Of a stretch of 64,000 nucleotides of DNA, positions 18,344-26,742 are shown piece after piece. Position 1 is the first letter of the stretch; every line of letters begins with the position of its first letter. Made by a program: the position numbers and the translations under genes. The DNA lies in NCBI GenBank assembly GCA_018606805.1, contig JAGYWI010000007.1, positions 83,312 through 147,311 on the forward strand, read 5' to 3'. This DNA comes from Candidatus Magnetomicrobium cryptolimnococcus. GTDB lineage: Bacteria; Nitrospirota; Thermodesulfovibrionia; Thermodesulfovibrionales; Magnetobacteriaceae. The notes below the pieces were generated by a model. The model was not told where the DNA came from, did not search any database, and worked only from the letters and a program-made list of their open reading frames with translations.

Positions 18344-19591
18344 TCAGGAAAGAGCCAACAGTTCTTTAAATACTAGCTCTGTATTAAAAGCCTCCTCTTC
18401 TATACGAATAGGATAGCGGATATTTTTTCTAAAATGTTCTATTAAGTCCGGGTTTTCAGCTATCTTGTTTAATTTTATAGAAAGCTCATAGGGGTTACCA
18501 ACTTCAAACGTTAAACCGTTAAAACCATCCTGAACCATTTCCCCCATGCCACCAATATTAGTTGTAATTACAGGTATACCAAAGGCAAAACTTGTTGAAA
18601 TAGTTAATGGTGCATTTTCATACCATATGGAAGGCACAATGACAACATCCATAGAGGAAATTATCCGTTCCACATCGTTAAATTCATACTGACCAAGAAA
18701 GGTAATCCGAGGATCGGCACTTGCAATTTCAACCAATTTATCCCTATACTCTGTCTCCCCAAAACACCCGCCCCAGACTTGAAGCCTTATCGTCGGGTTA
18801 TTTGTTTTCTTAAAAGCCTCCACCATAACATGCACACCCTTATGGTACTGTACCGTACCAATGTATCCAAACGTTATAGTATCACTAACTTGTCTTTTAG
18901 CAATAGCCTTTTTCTTTGTATAATCAAATCCGTGCCTTGACAGTATAAACCGCCCCTCAGAGATTAAACCAGTATGGTTAAAAAGCTCTATTAAAAACCC
19001 TGAAGGCGACAGTATTCTATCGGCACAGTCAATAAGCTCCCTACTTTGGTTAAGCCTACGCACTAACACATCCTGCCCAAGATGCGGATAACAATATTTA
19101 ACACAATTGCGCCCATCATCGGAATCATCACAGATGGAATTATTCAAGCGAAGCATTATACCAAGGGGACAATAGAGTAAATAATCAGTAAGCATCAGTA
19201 CAGTTTTAACCTTAGTATCCCTTGCAGCTTTTAACGAATAGGCTATACGAAATGGATGGGCACAGTGATATATATTAAAATTACCCTTCATCAATATTCT
19301 TTTGGTTTCAAGGTAGATATCCTCATCTGCATAGTTAAACGCCATCGTATGATTATCAACAAAACGCTTATGTCTTAAGCCAATAACAGGAACCCCTTCA
19401 TAGTAATATTCCTTTATATAAAGCCGAGCCAACGGACTTTCATCAAAACGCCCATCCTCCGACAGTATATACGTAAGTATTTGCACGTAATGCCCCATCT
19501 TTTGCAACTGCTTAGCAAGCTGTAAGGCATATCGCTCTGTCCCAGAGTAGTGGGAAGGAAAAAATTGATGCACACCTATTAATATATTCAA
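18344..19591 (-). CDS. Glycosyltransferase family 4
   Basis: 415 residues of GT-B type: N-terminal FFPSHYSGTERYALQLAKQL (acceptor domain with Gly-rich loop), the linker TFGYIGTVQYHKGVHVMVEAF, and the donor site VPSIWYENAPLTISTSFAFGIPVITT with its conserved Glu and Pro. It starts 2 bases after the large double GT2 gene, so the two are translationally linked. Confidence 0.9.
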   Translation of the reverse strand: MNILIGVHQFFPSHYSGTERYALQLAKQLQKMGHYVQILTYILSEDGRFDESPLARLYIKEYYYEGVPVIGLRHKRFVDNHTMAFNYADEDIYLETKRILMKGNFNIYHCAHPFRIAYSLKAARDTKVKTVLMLTDYLLYCPLGIMLRLNNSICDDSDDGRNCVKYCYPHLGQDVLVRRLNQSRELIDCADRILSPSGFLIELFNHTGLISEGRFILSRHGFDYTKKKAIAKRQVSDTITFGYIGTVQYHKGVHVMVEAFKKTNNPTIRLQVWGGCFGETEYRDKLVEIASADPRITFLGQYEFNDVERIISSMDVVIVPSIWYENAPLTISTSFAFGIPVITTNIGGMGEMVQDGFNGLTFEVGNPYELSIKLNKIAENPDLIEHFRKNIRYPIRIEEEAFNTELVFKELLALS

Positions 19592-19593
19592 AA

Positions 19594-22059
19594 TTAAATC
19601 CCCCCTACAAACCCCTCTATACGCTGCATTGTATGAGTTGCCAAATAGGAACCTGCCGTGTTTGCAAATAACTTATAAACATTATCAGCAAAGACATCGC
19701 GTACTTCCGACAGTTTTTTATGCTTACTTACAAAGTCTGCAAATCGCTTAAGGTTAAAGAGCAAATCGTTATTTAACTCTTTAACAATGTTTTGATGACT
19801 TACCGGCTTATAATCGACAAAGAAATCGTCAAATTCCTTATCCCCCTCAATAAGCTGCCACGACGTATCAAATAAAATCATCTTCCCAACAATATACTCC
19901 ATAAAACTCTGCATAACCTCACCAACTTCATTATAAGCACGCGACTTCAAATCCAAGGCTGAAAGCGACATCTTTAACACACAGTACAAATAATGGATGG
20001 ATTCAACAACAGCCTGCACATCATAGGATAACCTCTGTACCTTCAATAGCTCAGAAAGGGAATACCCATCCACATAACTCCTCTTAAAGAAATACAAAGG
20101 AGGCCTGTTATGTGAGTGAATCACAGCATTAGATGCTTGGAACATCAAAGAATGCCCATCGTTTATAAGCTTAATACCAAGGTCTAAGTCCTCAGCATAA
20201 CCGGGTGCAAACTTATACTTATCAAAAACCTCTTTCTTTATAGCCATACACACGTTATCAAGGCCAGCAATAATTCGTTTCGACTGCACATCCAGCTCCG
20301 CAAAGCTTTTAAACATCTTACTGTTAGAAACCCTGTCGCGTTCAAACTGCATAAAAAAATTATGTGTAAAATTCGCCCACGTTGCAAAAAGGTCTGCATC
20401 TGAGCGGATTATCTGCTTAACTGAAACAGCCGAAACCTCATCTTTATACACAGGCATAATAAGCTTATAAAGCCACTGGTTGCCAACTGGGATAGAGTCC
20501 TGAGTTATAAACACAAGGTAATCACCCGATGCCTTCTCGCCACCCAAAGTACGGGTATTTGCATGATGAAACTCCTCTGGTGCAATCTGAAACACATTAC
20601 TGGTGTAACTTTTACATATCTCAACCGTATCATCCGTAGAACCAGAATCAATCGTAATTAACTCTATATCCTTAATACCTTCTTGCTGCACAACCCTTCT
20701 TAATACATAATCAAGCTCAACTCCAGCGTTTTTCGTTGGCACTATAACAGATACCTTAATATCCAACGGCTCTTCTATGACGGATTTGTAAGCATTAATT
20801 GAAACCCGAAAGCTACTAGAGGCATCCAGCGTTTTAAACATATTAATAGTACTACGATTTTTATAAAAATGAAACCGCTTTCCAACCTTACCAATAAGAG
20901 ACCGCGGTCCTTCATCCCTAAGCAAATTTATAGAGCGAGCAACATTAACCTTCTGCATAATCGTCTCACTAACTAAGCGCTTTCTAATACGCCTTGCCTT
21001 ATCAAGCACCCGATAGCCCTTTGTATTGGTAAGGGCATGCAAAAAGACATCTTTTTTACGTATTTCACTTTCAAGCTCTAAAATCCGTACATCTCTATCA
21101 TTGATTATTCGATTTAAAACAAGTATGTGCTTTTCCTTAGCAAGAAGCTGCTCATTATAGTCAGTCCCTAATTGATTTATATACCGCTCCTTCTTGCGTC
21201 CCTCTTCATCAAGCTCCATAATCCTATGATTTAACTTATCTATAGATTCATTAAGCCCCTCTATAGCATTTACAGCAGTGGTATAAAGCCGCCTAACATT
21301 AGAATAATCCGCAACATATCGGTTGATAATCTCCGGTGTTATTTTATTGATATGGGCTGACACTACCTTTAGATACGCACTTTTTAAAAAGCGCGCATCT
21401 TTATTAGCTTGAGAAATCTGACAATCCGGATTCCACTGATTATAATTTGCCGTTATCTTCTTTATGTGCTGAAAAGGATACTTCTCACCTACACGTATTA
21501 ATAAATCCCAATCCTCGTAAAGTTCCAACTTCGGATTAAACCTCTCCAAAACCTCCCGATTAAACAAAAGACACATAAACGGTATATAATTATCAAAAAG
21601 GAGCCTATAATAATTAAATTCCTCAGAAAACACTAACTCACTCTTAGCATCAACAATCTCCCTATCAACCGCATCATATTCTTTATAAATCATCAAAGAA
21701 TCAGTATACGCAACTTTAACATCACTTTTTTCCAAAAATCCAACAAGCGTTGTAATATGCTCCGGATATAACTCATCGTCATCATCCAAAAAACCAATAT
21801 ACTTACCAGTAGCCTTCTCTATACCGTGATTGGCAGCATTAGCCCTCCCCACATTTTGCTCAAGGTGATAGTAATGAAGAACTATATCTTGTAAATCTCC
21901 CCTTATCTCTTCTTCATCAAGCACACAGCCGCCATCATTTACTAATATAACTTCTATGGGACGATAATCCTGTAAAACTATGCTTTCAAGCGCCTTCTTT
22001 AAAAGCTTAGGCCTATCCTTTGTCCTAACAACTATTGAAACAAGCGATTCATCATTCAT
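19594..22059 (-). CDS. Bimodular glycosyltransferase (two GT2 domains plus coiled coil)
   Basis: About 821 residues from MNDESLVSIVVRTKDRP. The longer frame to 22125 only adds a hydrophobic stretch in poor context, and TATAAT about 15 bases before this ATG hints at a short leader. The first GT-A domain covers about 5-210 (EVILVNDGG, GKYIGFLDDDDELY). A Lys/Glu-rich coiled coil follows at about 265-350, then a second GT-A domain at about 430-640 (VSVIVPTKNAGVELDYVLRR, LITIDSGSTDDTVEI). The C-terminal 180 residues are helical. Such enzymes may make alternating linkages. It heads the glycan operon. Confidence 0.88.
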   Translation of the reverse strand: MNDESLVSIVVRTKDRPKLLKKALESIVLQDYRPIEVILVNDGGCVLDEEEIRGDLQDIVLHYYHLEQNVGRANAANHGIEKATGKYIGFLDDDDELYPEHITTLVGFLEKSDVKVAYTDSLMIYKEYDAVDREIVDAKSELVFSEEFNYYRLLFDNYIPFMCLLFNREVLERFNPKLELYEDWDLLIRVGEKYPFQHIKKITANYNQWNPDCQISQANKDARFLKSAYLKVVSAHINKITPEIINRYVADYSNVRRLYTTAVNAIEGLNESIDKLNHRIMELDEEGRKKERYINQLGTDYNEQLLAKEKHILVLNRIINDRDVRILELESEIRKKDVFLHALTNTKGYRVLDKARRIRKRLVSETIMQKVNVARSINLLRDEGPRSLIGKVGKRFHFYKNRSTINMFKTLDASSSFRVSINAYKSVIEEPLDIKVSVIVPTKNAGVELDYVLRRVVQQEGIKDIELITIDSGSTDDTVEICKSYTSNVFQIAPEEFHHANTRTLGGEKASGDYLVFITQDSIPVGNQWLYKLIMPVYKDEVSAVSVKQIIRSDADLFATWANFTHNFFMQFERDRVSNSKMFKSFAELDVQSKRIIAGLDNVCMAIKKEVFDKYKFAPGYAEDLDLGIKLINDGHSLMFQASNAVIHSHNRPPLYFFKRSYVDGYSLSELLKVQRLSYDVQAVVESIHYLYCVLKMSLSALDLKSRAYNEVGEVMQSFMEYIVGKMILFDTSWQLIEGDKEFDDFFVDYKPVSHQNIVKELNNDLLFNLKRFADFVSKHKKLSEVRDVFADNVYKLFANTAGSYLATHTMQRIEGFVGGI

Positions 22060-22142
22060 AATCGAAGTTATTATAAAACATAAACGAAAAAAAAGAAAGC
22101 AAAAAAGTAATACTCCCCCACCCATCTTTTGTCATTAACAGC

Positions 22143-22268
22143 GGGGGGAGAAAGAATAAGGGCGCTGCCCTCAAACTCCCGCCAAAGGGACTCGTCCCTT
22201 TGGAATCCCATATCTGGAACCCCATACTTTACTCGCTATTTTTTTGCAAACCTAATTTATTTGAGTGT
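22143..22268. repeat. Repeat family A, copy 2
   Basis: The module order matches copy 1 (GGGCGCTGCCC, then CTCCCGCCAAAGG, GGGACTCGTCCC, end TTTGCAAACCTAATTTATTT), but the GGCGCACCTCC palindrome present in copy 1 is absent. This gives a before/after pair for that insertion. Confidence 0.85.
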
Positions 22269-22280
22269 TACATTTATTTT

Positions 22281-23870
22281 TCAAATAGTCCAGCCAATAG
22301 GCACAATTGACACCTTAACTTGCCCTATTAACTGCTCACCGGCTAATTGCTCATGAACCTTTTCATCTTGAGAAGGCACAAATAATGCCACAGTTACCAA
22401 ATCTTTACCAAGACTGTCTGCATATTTAGCAGCTTGTTTTCTGTTATCCATTAATTCAGCAATATTTGTAAAACTCTTCACCTCTATAATACCCTCCATA
22501 TCCCCACACTTTATGTGTATATCCACCTTTCCATTGCCAGTGGGAAACTCAGGGCTAATAATACACACACGTCCAATAGCCGCCTGCAACCACGCATAAA
22601 GATGAAAATGCCCAACGGCCTCTGTGTAATTTAAATCAGCACGCCTTGGCTGTTCCTTCCATGGGTTAAGCCCCTTTGCCTTTAAGCGGGTTAAGTAGTC
22701 TTTGTATCTTTGCAAAAGTGCTGGTAGATTCAGCTGTTTGGCTTCAAACACGTCTTCAAGTGCATCTAACAGGTCTAATGCCGGAATTGGCAGGCTATCC
22801 CCCACAAGTGTATCACTAAGGGCATTATACAGACGTTCCTGAACAAAAGGAGAGGCAAAACGACAAACAGTAACCATTTTACCTTTGCTATCTATTATAA
22901 CTTCATTATCTATAACCCCGTTCATATATAGATAATTACACCAATCTTTATCCATACTAAAAACAATATCTGATTTGGCAAATAAATTTACCACATACTC
23001 CTGATACTCTTTTTTTACCTTCTTTATAAGATTTAGCATAGTATTATTCCATTCTACGGTCAAGGCATTGTTATAAATTAGCTCCCACAATTTACAATCA
23101 ATAGGGTTGCCTTTATCTTCATTATATTTTTCCGTAAGAAGCTCTCCAAACCAAGAGACTAACCCCGGCTGCCCCTTTGTTACGTCATAAACCTTGTCAA
23201 TAACCATAGGTTCAACTACCTGCCCACTTTCCTCTATGTACTGTTGGAATAGCTCAGATACATCCTCTTTAGTAAAATTAGGTATGTGCATTGAACGCTG
23301 GATATTAAAGGGAGAACCTCGACCACTTTCTACACCAAGCACTGCCCTTACGCCAATTAGTGCAAGACCGTGTAATAGATATGAGTCTCTGTCTAGGTAC
23401 ATGCCTCTAAATAAATTTACTAACTTATCAATTACCGTTGGCGGTAGTTTATCAAATTCGTCAATAAAAAGTACTACTGGTTTATTAAATATACCAGTAG
23501 TTTTCTTAAATAGGGTAAGCCAATCCTTCCAGCCTTTTAAGGGTTCTATCTTTATCTTAAATGTATCATCTATTAAAAGTGGAATCCACTCCAATATATC
23601 TGACGGCTTGTCCTCATCATCTAATACAGTAGTCTGCATAGACATAGTGCCAACTATAAATTTATCACTATAGCGAGCAGCTATTTCTTTTTTAACCTGT
23701 CTCATAATCCACGTCTTACCTGTCTGTCTTGGTGCCCATATTGTAAAATAGTGCCCACCTTTGTTGGGGTCATCTATAATATGCCTTAGACAGCTTTCTA
23801 CAAGGCTTTGCCTACTAACACAAAAGTGCCTTTCTTTGTCAACAGGTCCGTATGAATAAAATGTTCTCAT
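22281..23870 (-). CDS. AAA ATPase fused to a PD-(D/E)XK nuclease-like domain
   Basis: 529 residues. Walker A is APRQTGKT at 46-53 and Walker B VVLFIDEFDKLP at about 131-142, a STAND/AAA_35-like ATPase. A winged-helix-like middle part follows. The C-terminal domain holds GNGKVDIHI then GIIEVKSF, the D...E-x-K core of PD-(D/E)XK folds (PDDEXK_9-like). Proteins of this pairing are scattered through sediment bacteria as patchy multi-copy families, and their function is not settled; defence or regulation are both possible. It starts 2 bases after the DUF486 gene stop. Confidence 0.85.
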   Translation of the reverse strand: MRTFYSYGPVDKERHFCVSRQSLVESCLRHIIDDPNKGGHYFTIWAPRQTGKTWIMRQVKKEIAARYSDKFIVGTMSMQTTVLDDEDKPSDILEWIPLLIDDTFKIKIEPLKGWKDWLTLFKKTTGIFNKPVVLFIDEFDKLPPTVIDKLVNLFRGMYLDRDSYLLHGLALIGVRAVLGVESGRGSPFNIQRSMHIPNFTKEDVSELFQQYIEESGQVVEPMVIDKVYDVTKGQPGLVSWFGELLTEKYNEDKGNPIDCKLWELIYNNALTVEWNNTMLNLIKKVKKEYQEYVVNLFAKSDIVFSMDKDWCNYLYMNGVIDNEVIIDSKGKMVTVCRFASPFVQERLYNALSDTLVGDSLPIPALDLLDALEDVFEAKQLNLPALLQRYKDYLTRLKAKGLNPWKEQPRRADLNYTEAVGHFHLYAWLQAAIGRVCIISPEFPTGNGKVDIHIKCGDMEGIIEVKSFTNIAELMDNRKQAAKYADSLGKDLVTVALFVPSQDEKVHEQLAGEQLIGQVKVSIVPIGWTI

Positions 23871-23872
23871 AG

Positions 23873-24199
23873 CTATTTCTTAAAAATGAAAAAAACTGCC
23901 CCTATAATCATAAAAAATGCCACAACATAATTCCACCTAATACCTTCTTTTAAATATACAATAGAAAACACTACAAAAACAATTAAGCTGATGACCTCTT
24001 GGATTATTTTCAGTTGAGCCGCTGAAAAGTGCCCATGCCCTATTCTATTTGCAGGCACTTGAAAACAATATTCAACAAAAGCAATTAACCAACTTATAAG
24101 AATAACCTTCCACAAGGTAGAATCCTTATGCTTCAAGTGCCCATACCAAGCAATTGTCATAAATATATTTGAGACAGTTAATAACAATACGGTTTTCAT
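23873..24199 (-). CDS. DUF486 / DMT-family small membrane protein
   Basis: 108 residues and four helices. Characteristic motifs are WYGHLKHKD, WLIAFVEYCFQVPANR and LKIIQEVISLIVF. Function unknown; the fold resembles small multidrug/metabolite transporters. It is probably the first gene of a two-gene unit with the AAA/PD-(D/E)XK gene, although the pairing may be accidental. Confidence 0.88.
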   Translation of the reverse strand: MKTVLLLTVSNIFMTIAWYGHLKHKDSTLWKVILISWLIAFVEYCFQVPANRIGHGHFSAAQLKIIQEVISLIVFVVFSIVYLKEGIRWNYVVAFFMIIGAVFFIFKK

Positions 24200-24261
24200 T
24201 TTTCTACAATATTATATCTTAGCACTTTTTAGTTAAAATTTCCTAATAATCGGAGCAAACA

Positions 24262-24400
24262 GCTAGCAATTCTAAATAAGTTAAGGGAAAAAGATGGCGG
24301 GGGAAAACCCTTTTCGAAAAAAAGGGTTCTTCCCCCACACCCCTTTTCCTAAAACTTTTAGCCTGTAATCTATACAGTTACCCATCTTATCTTTTACTAC
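24262..24400. repeat. Repeat family B copy (GGGGGAAAACCC hairpin core)
   Basis: TAAGTTAAGG at the left is followed by a large hairpin GGGGGAAAACCCTTTT / AAAGGGTTCTTCCCCC, then CACCCC, CCTAAAACTTTTAGCCTG and TCTTATCTTTTACTACA, matching the order at 54844-55006. It fills much of the 349-bp stretch 24200-24548. The rest has TTGACT at about 24433 and a small hairpin TAGCC-AGAA-GGCTA with a T7 run at about 24488-24513, which could be a weak attenuator before the cbiM-like gene. Confidence 0.75.
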
Positions 24401-24548
24401 ATTTATTTTTTTTATTTTTCTTTTTTGCATACTTGACTTATTTAGAATATTTTATTTTAAATAATAATCTGCCATGAAGGTAAAACTAGCCAGAAGGCTA
24501 CTGTTGTTTTTTTAAAACAATATAATTCTATTAACCAAGGGAAGTGTT

Positions 24549-25166
24549 ATGCATATTTCAGAGGGAGTGTTATCGGTACCGGTATTGGTATCTGGGGCTA
24601 TTTTATCGGCAGGCGGGGTTTTTTATGGTCTTAAAAAGATGGACAATGAAAATGTACCGAAGGCTGCTTTGTTAACAGCGGCGTTTTTTGTTGCAGCGTT
24701 AGTGCATGTGCCGCTTGGGCCATCTTCAGTGCATTTAACATTAAATGGCATACTTGGTTTAGTGCTTGGTTGGATGGTATTTCCGTCGGTGTTTGTTGCT
24801 TTGTTTTTACAGGCGCTATTGTTTCAATTTGGTGGCTTCACAACTATTGGTGTAAACACTCTAATTATGGCTTCACCTGGATTGATTGTTTATTATTTAT
24901 TGCGAGGATATATTAAGAGTAAGAATTTTTATGTTGTATTTACATCAGGGCTTATAGCGGGATTTTTATCAATATTATTAAGCACTTTATTATTGTCGCT
25001 TTCTTTAGCTATAAGCGCTCCGGAGCATTTGGGGATAGCTAAGGTAATTATGTTATCTCACGTACCGGTAATGTTTACTGAAGGTATTATTAGTGCATTT
25101 TGTATAACATTTATTAAAAAAGTTAAGCCAGAAATTTTTGAGATTTGTCAAGATAGCGTGTTATGA
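24549..25166 (+). CDS. cbiM: CbiM/NikM-type cobalt/nickel ECF importer subunit
   Basis: 205 residues beginning MHISEGVLS, the conserved metal-binding N-terminus of CbiM/NikM; the second-position His must be free to bind the metal. Six or so hydrophobic helices follow, with VHVPLGPSSVHLTLNG as the second metal site. GGGAAG precedes the ATG. The next gene overlaps by 4 bases. Co versus Ni cannot be decided from sequence, but the NikL-like partner favours nickel. Confidence 0.9.
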   Translation: MHISEGVLSVPVLVSGAILSAGGVFYGLKKMDNENVPKAALLTAAFFVAALVHVPLGPSSVHLTLNGILGLVLGWMVFPSVFVALFLQALLFQFGGFTTIGVNTLIMASPGLIVYYLLRGYIKSKNFYVVFTSGLIAGFLSILLSTLLLSLSLAISAPEHLGIAKVIMLSHVPVMFTEGIISAFCITFIKKVKPEIFEICQDSVL

Positions 25167-25738
25167 AGAAAATCATTATATATATGTTATTACTGTTATT
25201 GACTGTATTAAGGGTAAATGCGTATGGGCATAAGATTATAGTATTTGCATATAAGGTATCAGATAAGGTATTTGTTGAATGTACGTTTGCAGACGGGAAG
25301 GTGTGTAAGAGGTCGCCGGTTACAGTTTATGAAGACAAAACTGGGACTAAATTATTTGACGGTATAACTGACGATGGGGGGCAGTATAGTGTTACGATAA
25401 TAAATACTGAGCAATTAAGAATAGTTGTGGATGTTGGAGAGGGGCATCGTGGTGAGTTTATTCTTGAGGCACTACAAGAAAGTTATGAAGGGCATGAGGA
25501 GCATGAACAGGCAGAGCTTAACGAAATAACGCAGGCACTTTGTATAAGCGGGCCGGATGTAGAAAACATTGTAAATGACATTATGGATAAAAAGTTAGCA
25601 ACAGTTAACATGGCAGTAGCTAAGATGCAACATTATAGTTCTACAACCCGAGTATCGGACATAATTGGTGGCATTGGTTATGTTTTTGGCATATTTGGGA
25701 TAATTATGTATTTTAAGAGTAAAAAACATGCACCTTGA
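25163..25738 (+). CDS. NikL/CbiL-like periplasmic subunit with C-terminal anchor
   Basis: 191 residues: signal peptide ending near RVNAYGHK, a beta-sandwich like carboxypeptidase-regulatory/DUF4198 domains (KIIVFAYKVSDKVFVECTFADG, then SPVTVYEDKTGTKLFDGITDDGG), a His/Glu-rich segment (EGHEEHEQAEL) that may bind metal, and a C-terminal membrane helix. This is the NikL layout of Nik(MN)LQO nickel importers. It overlaps both neighbours (ATGA with cbiM, 11 bases with cbiQ). Confidence 0.8.
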   Translation: MKKIIIYMLLLLLTVLRVNAYGHKIIVFAYKVSDKVFVECTFADGKVCKRSPVTVYEDKTGTKLFDGITDDGGQYSVTIINTEQLRIVVDVGEGHRGEFILEALQESYEGHEEHEQAELNEITQALCISGPDVENIVNDIMDKKLATVNMAVAKMQHYSSTTRVSDIIGGIGYVFGIFGIIMYFKSKKHAP

Positions 25739-26486
25739 GATATTTTCCGAGGGTAATTCGCTTTTACATAAAGTGGACCCTCGGATAAAGCTTGTTACGT
25801 TTATACCTATTGTTTTTATCATAGCAACAACGAAAGATTTAATAACGTGCACTTTGGCACTTGCTGTAGCAGGTATTTTTGTAGCAATAGCAAAACTAAA
25901 CATACGTAAGATAGCTGAAAGAATAGTTATGGTTAATTTGTTTATACTGCTACTTTGGTTATTTATACCGTTTAGCTACACAGGACATGAAATAGCACGT
26001 ATTGGGGCACTAAGCATATCAAAAGAAGGCGTGTACAGCACAACATTAATAACATTTAAGGCAAATGCCATATTCATATTTACAATAACAATGCTTGGCA
26101 CATCCCGAGTGTTTTCTTTGGCTCACGCCCTTTTACATTTAAAAGTACCGGTTAAACTTGTATACATGTTTTTCTTTTGTTACAGATATATAACCCTATT
26201 GCACGAGGAATATGAAAGACTAATAAGGGCAGCGTTAATAAGAGGGTTTAAACCAAAGACTAACATTCATACATACAAGACCTATGCTTATTTAGCAGGC
26301 ATGCTTATAGTAAGGAGTTATGAACGTGCAGAGAGGATTTATAAGGCAATGCTTTGCCGTGGGTTTACTGGTAAATTTCCTATAATGATACACTTTCAGC
26401 TTAAAAATCTTGACTACATGTTCGTATTTTCTATGATGGCTGTAATAATTATGCTTATAATGAGTGAGATTCTATTATATACCTAA
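25728..26486 (+). CDS. cbiQ: CbiQ/NikQ energy-coupling factor transmembrane subunit
   Basis: 252 residues with the EcfT start HKVDPRIKLVTFIP and two Ala-Arg-Gly-type coupling motifs (AALIRGFKPK and AMLCRGFTGK, consensus A-R-G) that contact the ATPase. No CbiO/NikO ATPase gene follows; the next gene is on the other strand behind a repeat. An ATPase from elsewhere in the genome must be used. Confidence 0.9.
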   Translation: MHLEIFSEGNSLLHKVDPRIKLVTFIPIVFIIATTKDLITCTLALAVAGIFVAIAKLNIRKIAERIVMVNLFILLLWLFIPFSYTGHEIARIGALSISKEGVYSTTLITFKANAIFIFTITMLGTSRVFSLAHALLHLKVPVKLVYMFFFCYRYITLLHEEYERLIRAALIRGFKPKTNIHTYKTYAYLAGMLIVRSYERAERIYKAMLCRGFTGKFPIMIHFQLKNLDYMFVFSMMAVIIMLIMSEILLYT

Positions 26487-26489
26487 ATA

Positions 26490-26702
26490 AAAATGGTTTG
26501 CAAGCATAATAATTGTATTTTTATCATATTCATCCAAAATAATGTTTTTGGGGTTCAAGGGGCAAAGCCCCTTTTGTGGTAGGCCAAAGGGACGAGTCCC
26601 AGGGAGGTGCGCCTACGCATCTTTGGCGGGAGTGTGAGGGCAGAGCCCTCATTCTGTATTTGTTTCCTTATCATTTTTAAAAATGGTTTGCAAGCATAAT
26701 TT
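26490..26702. repeat. Repeat family A, copy 3, flanked by direct repeats
   Basis: Modules on this strand: GGGGCAAAGCCCC, GGGACGAGTCCC, GGAGGTGCGCCTACGC, then GAGGGCAGAGCCCTC. Nearly identical 20-base stretches AAATGGTTTGCAAGCATAAT lie on both sides, at 26491-26510 and 26683-26702, as if this copy lies between two ends in the same orientation. Confidence 0.85.
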
Positions 26703-26742
26703 GTTTTGGTATAGTTTAGCTTTCATGGCTTTCCCCCACAAT

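Noticed and set aside
24420..24548. Possible cobalamin riboswitch before cbiM
   Set aside because: AGCCAGAAGGCT only loosely recalls the B12 box; the rest of the conserved core is absent.
25595..25903. 102-residue minus-strand frame
   Set aside because: Lies opposite the well-supported nikL-like and cbiQ genes.
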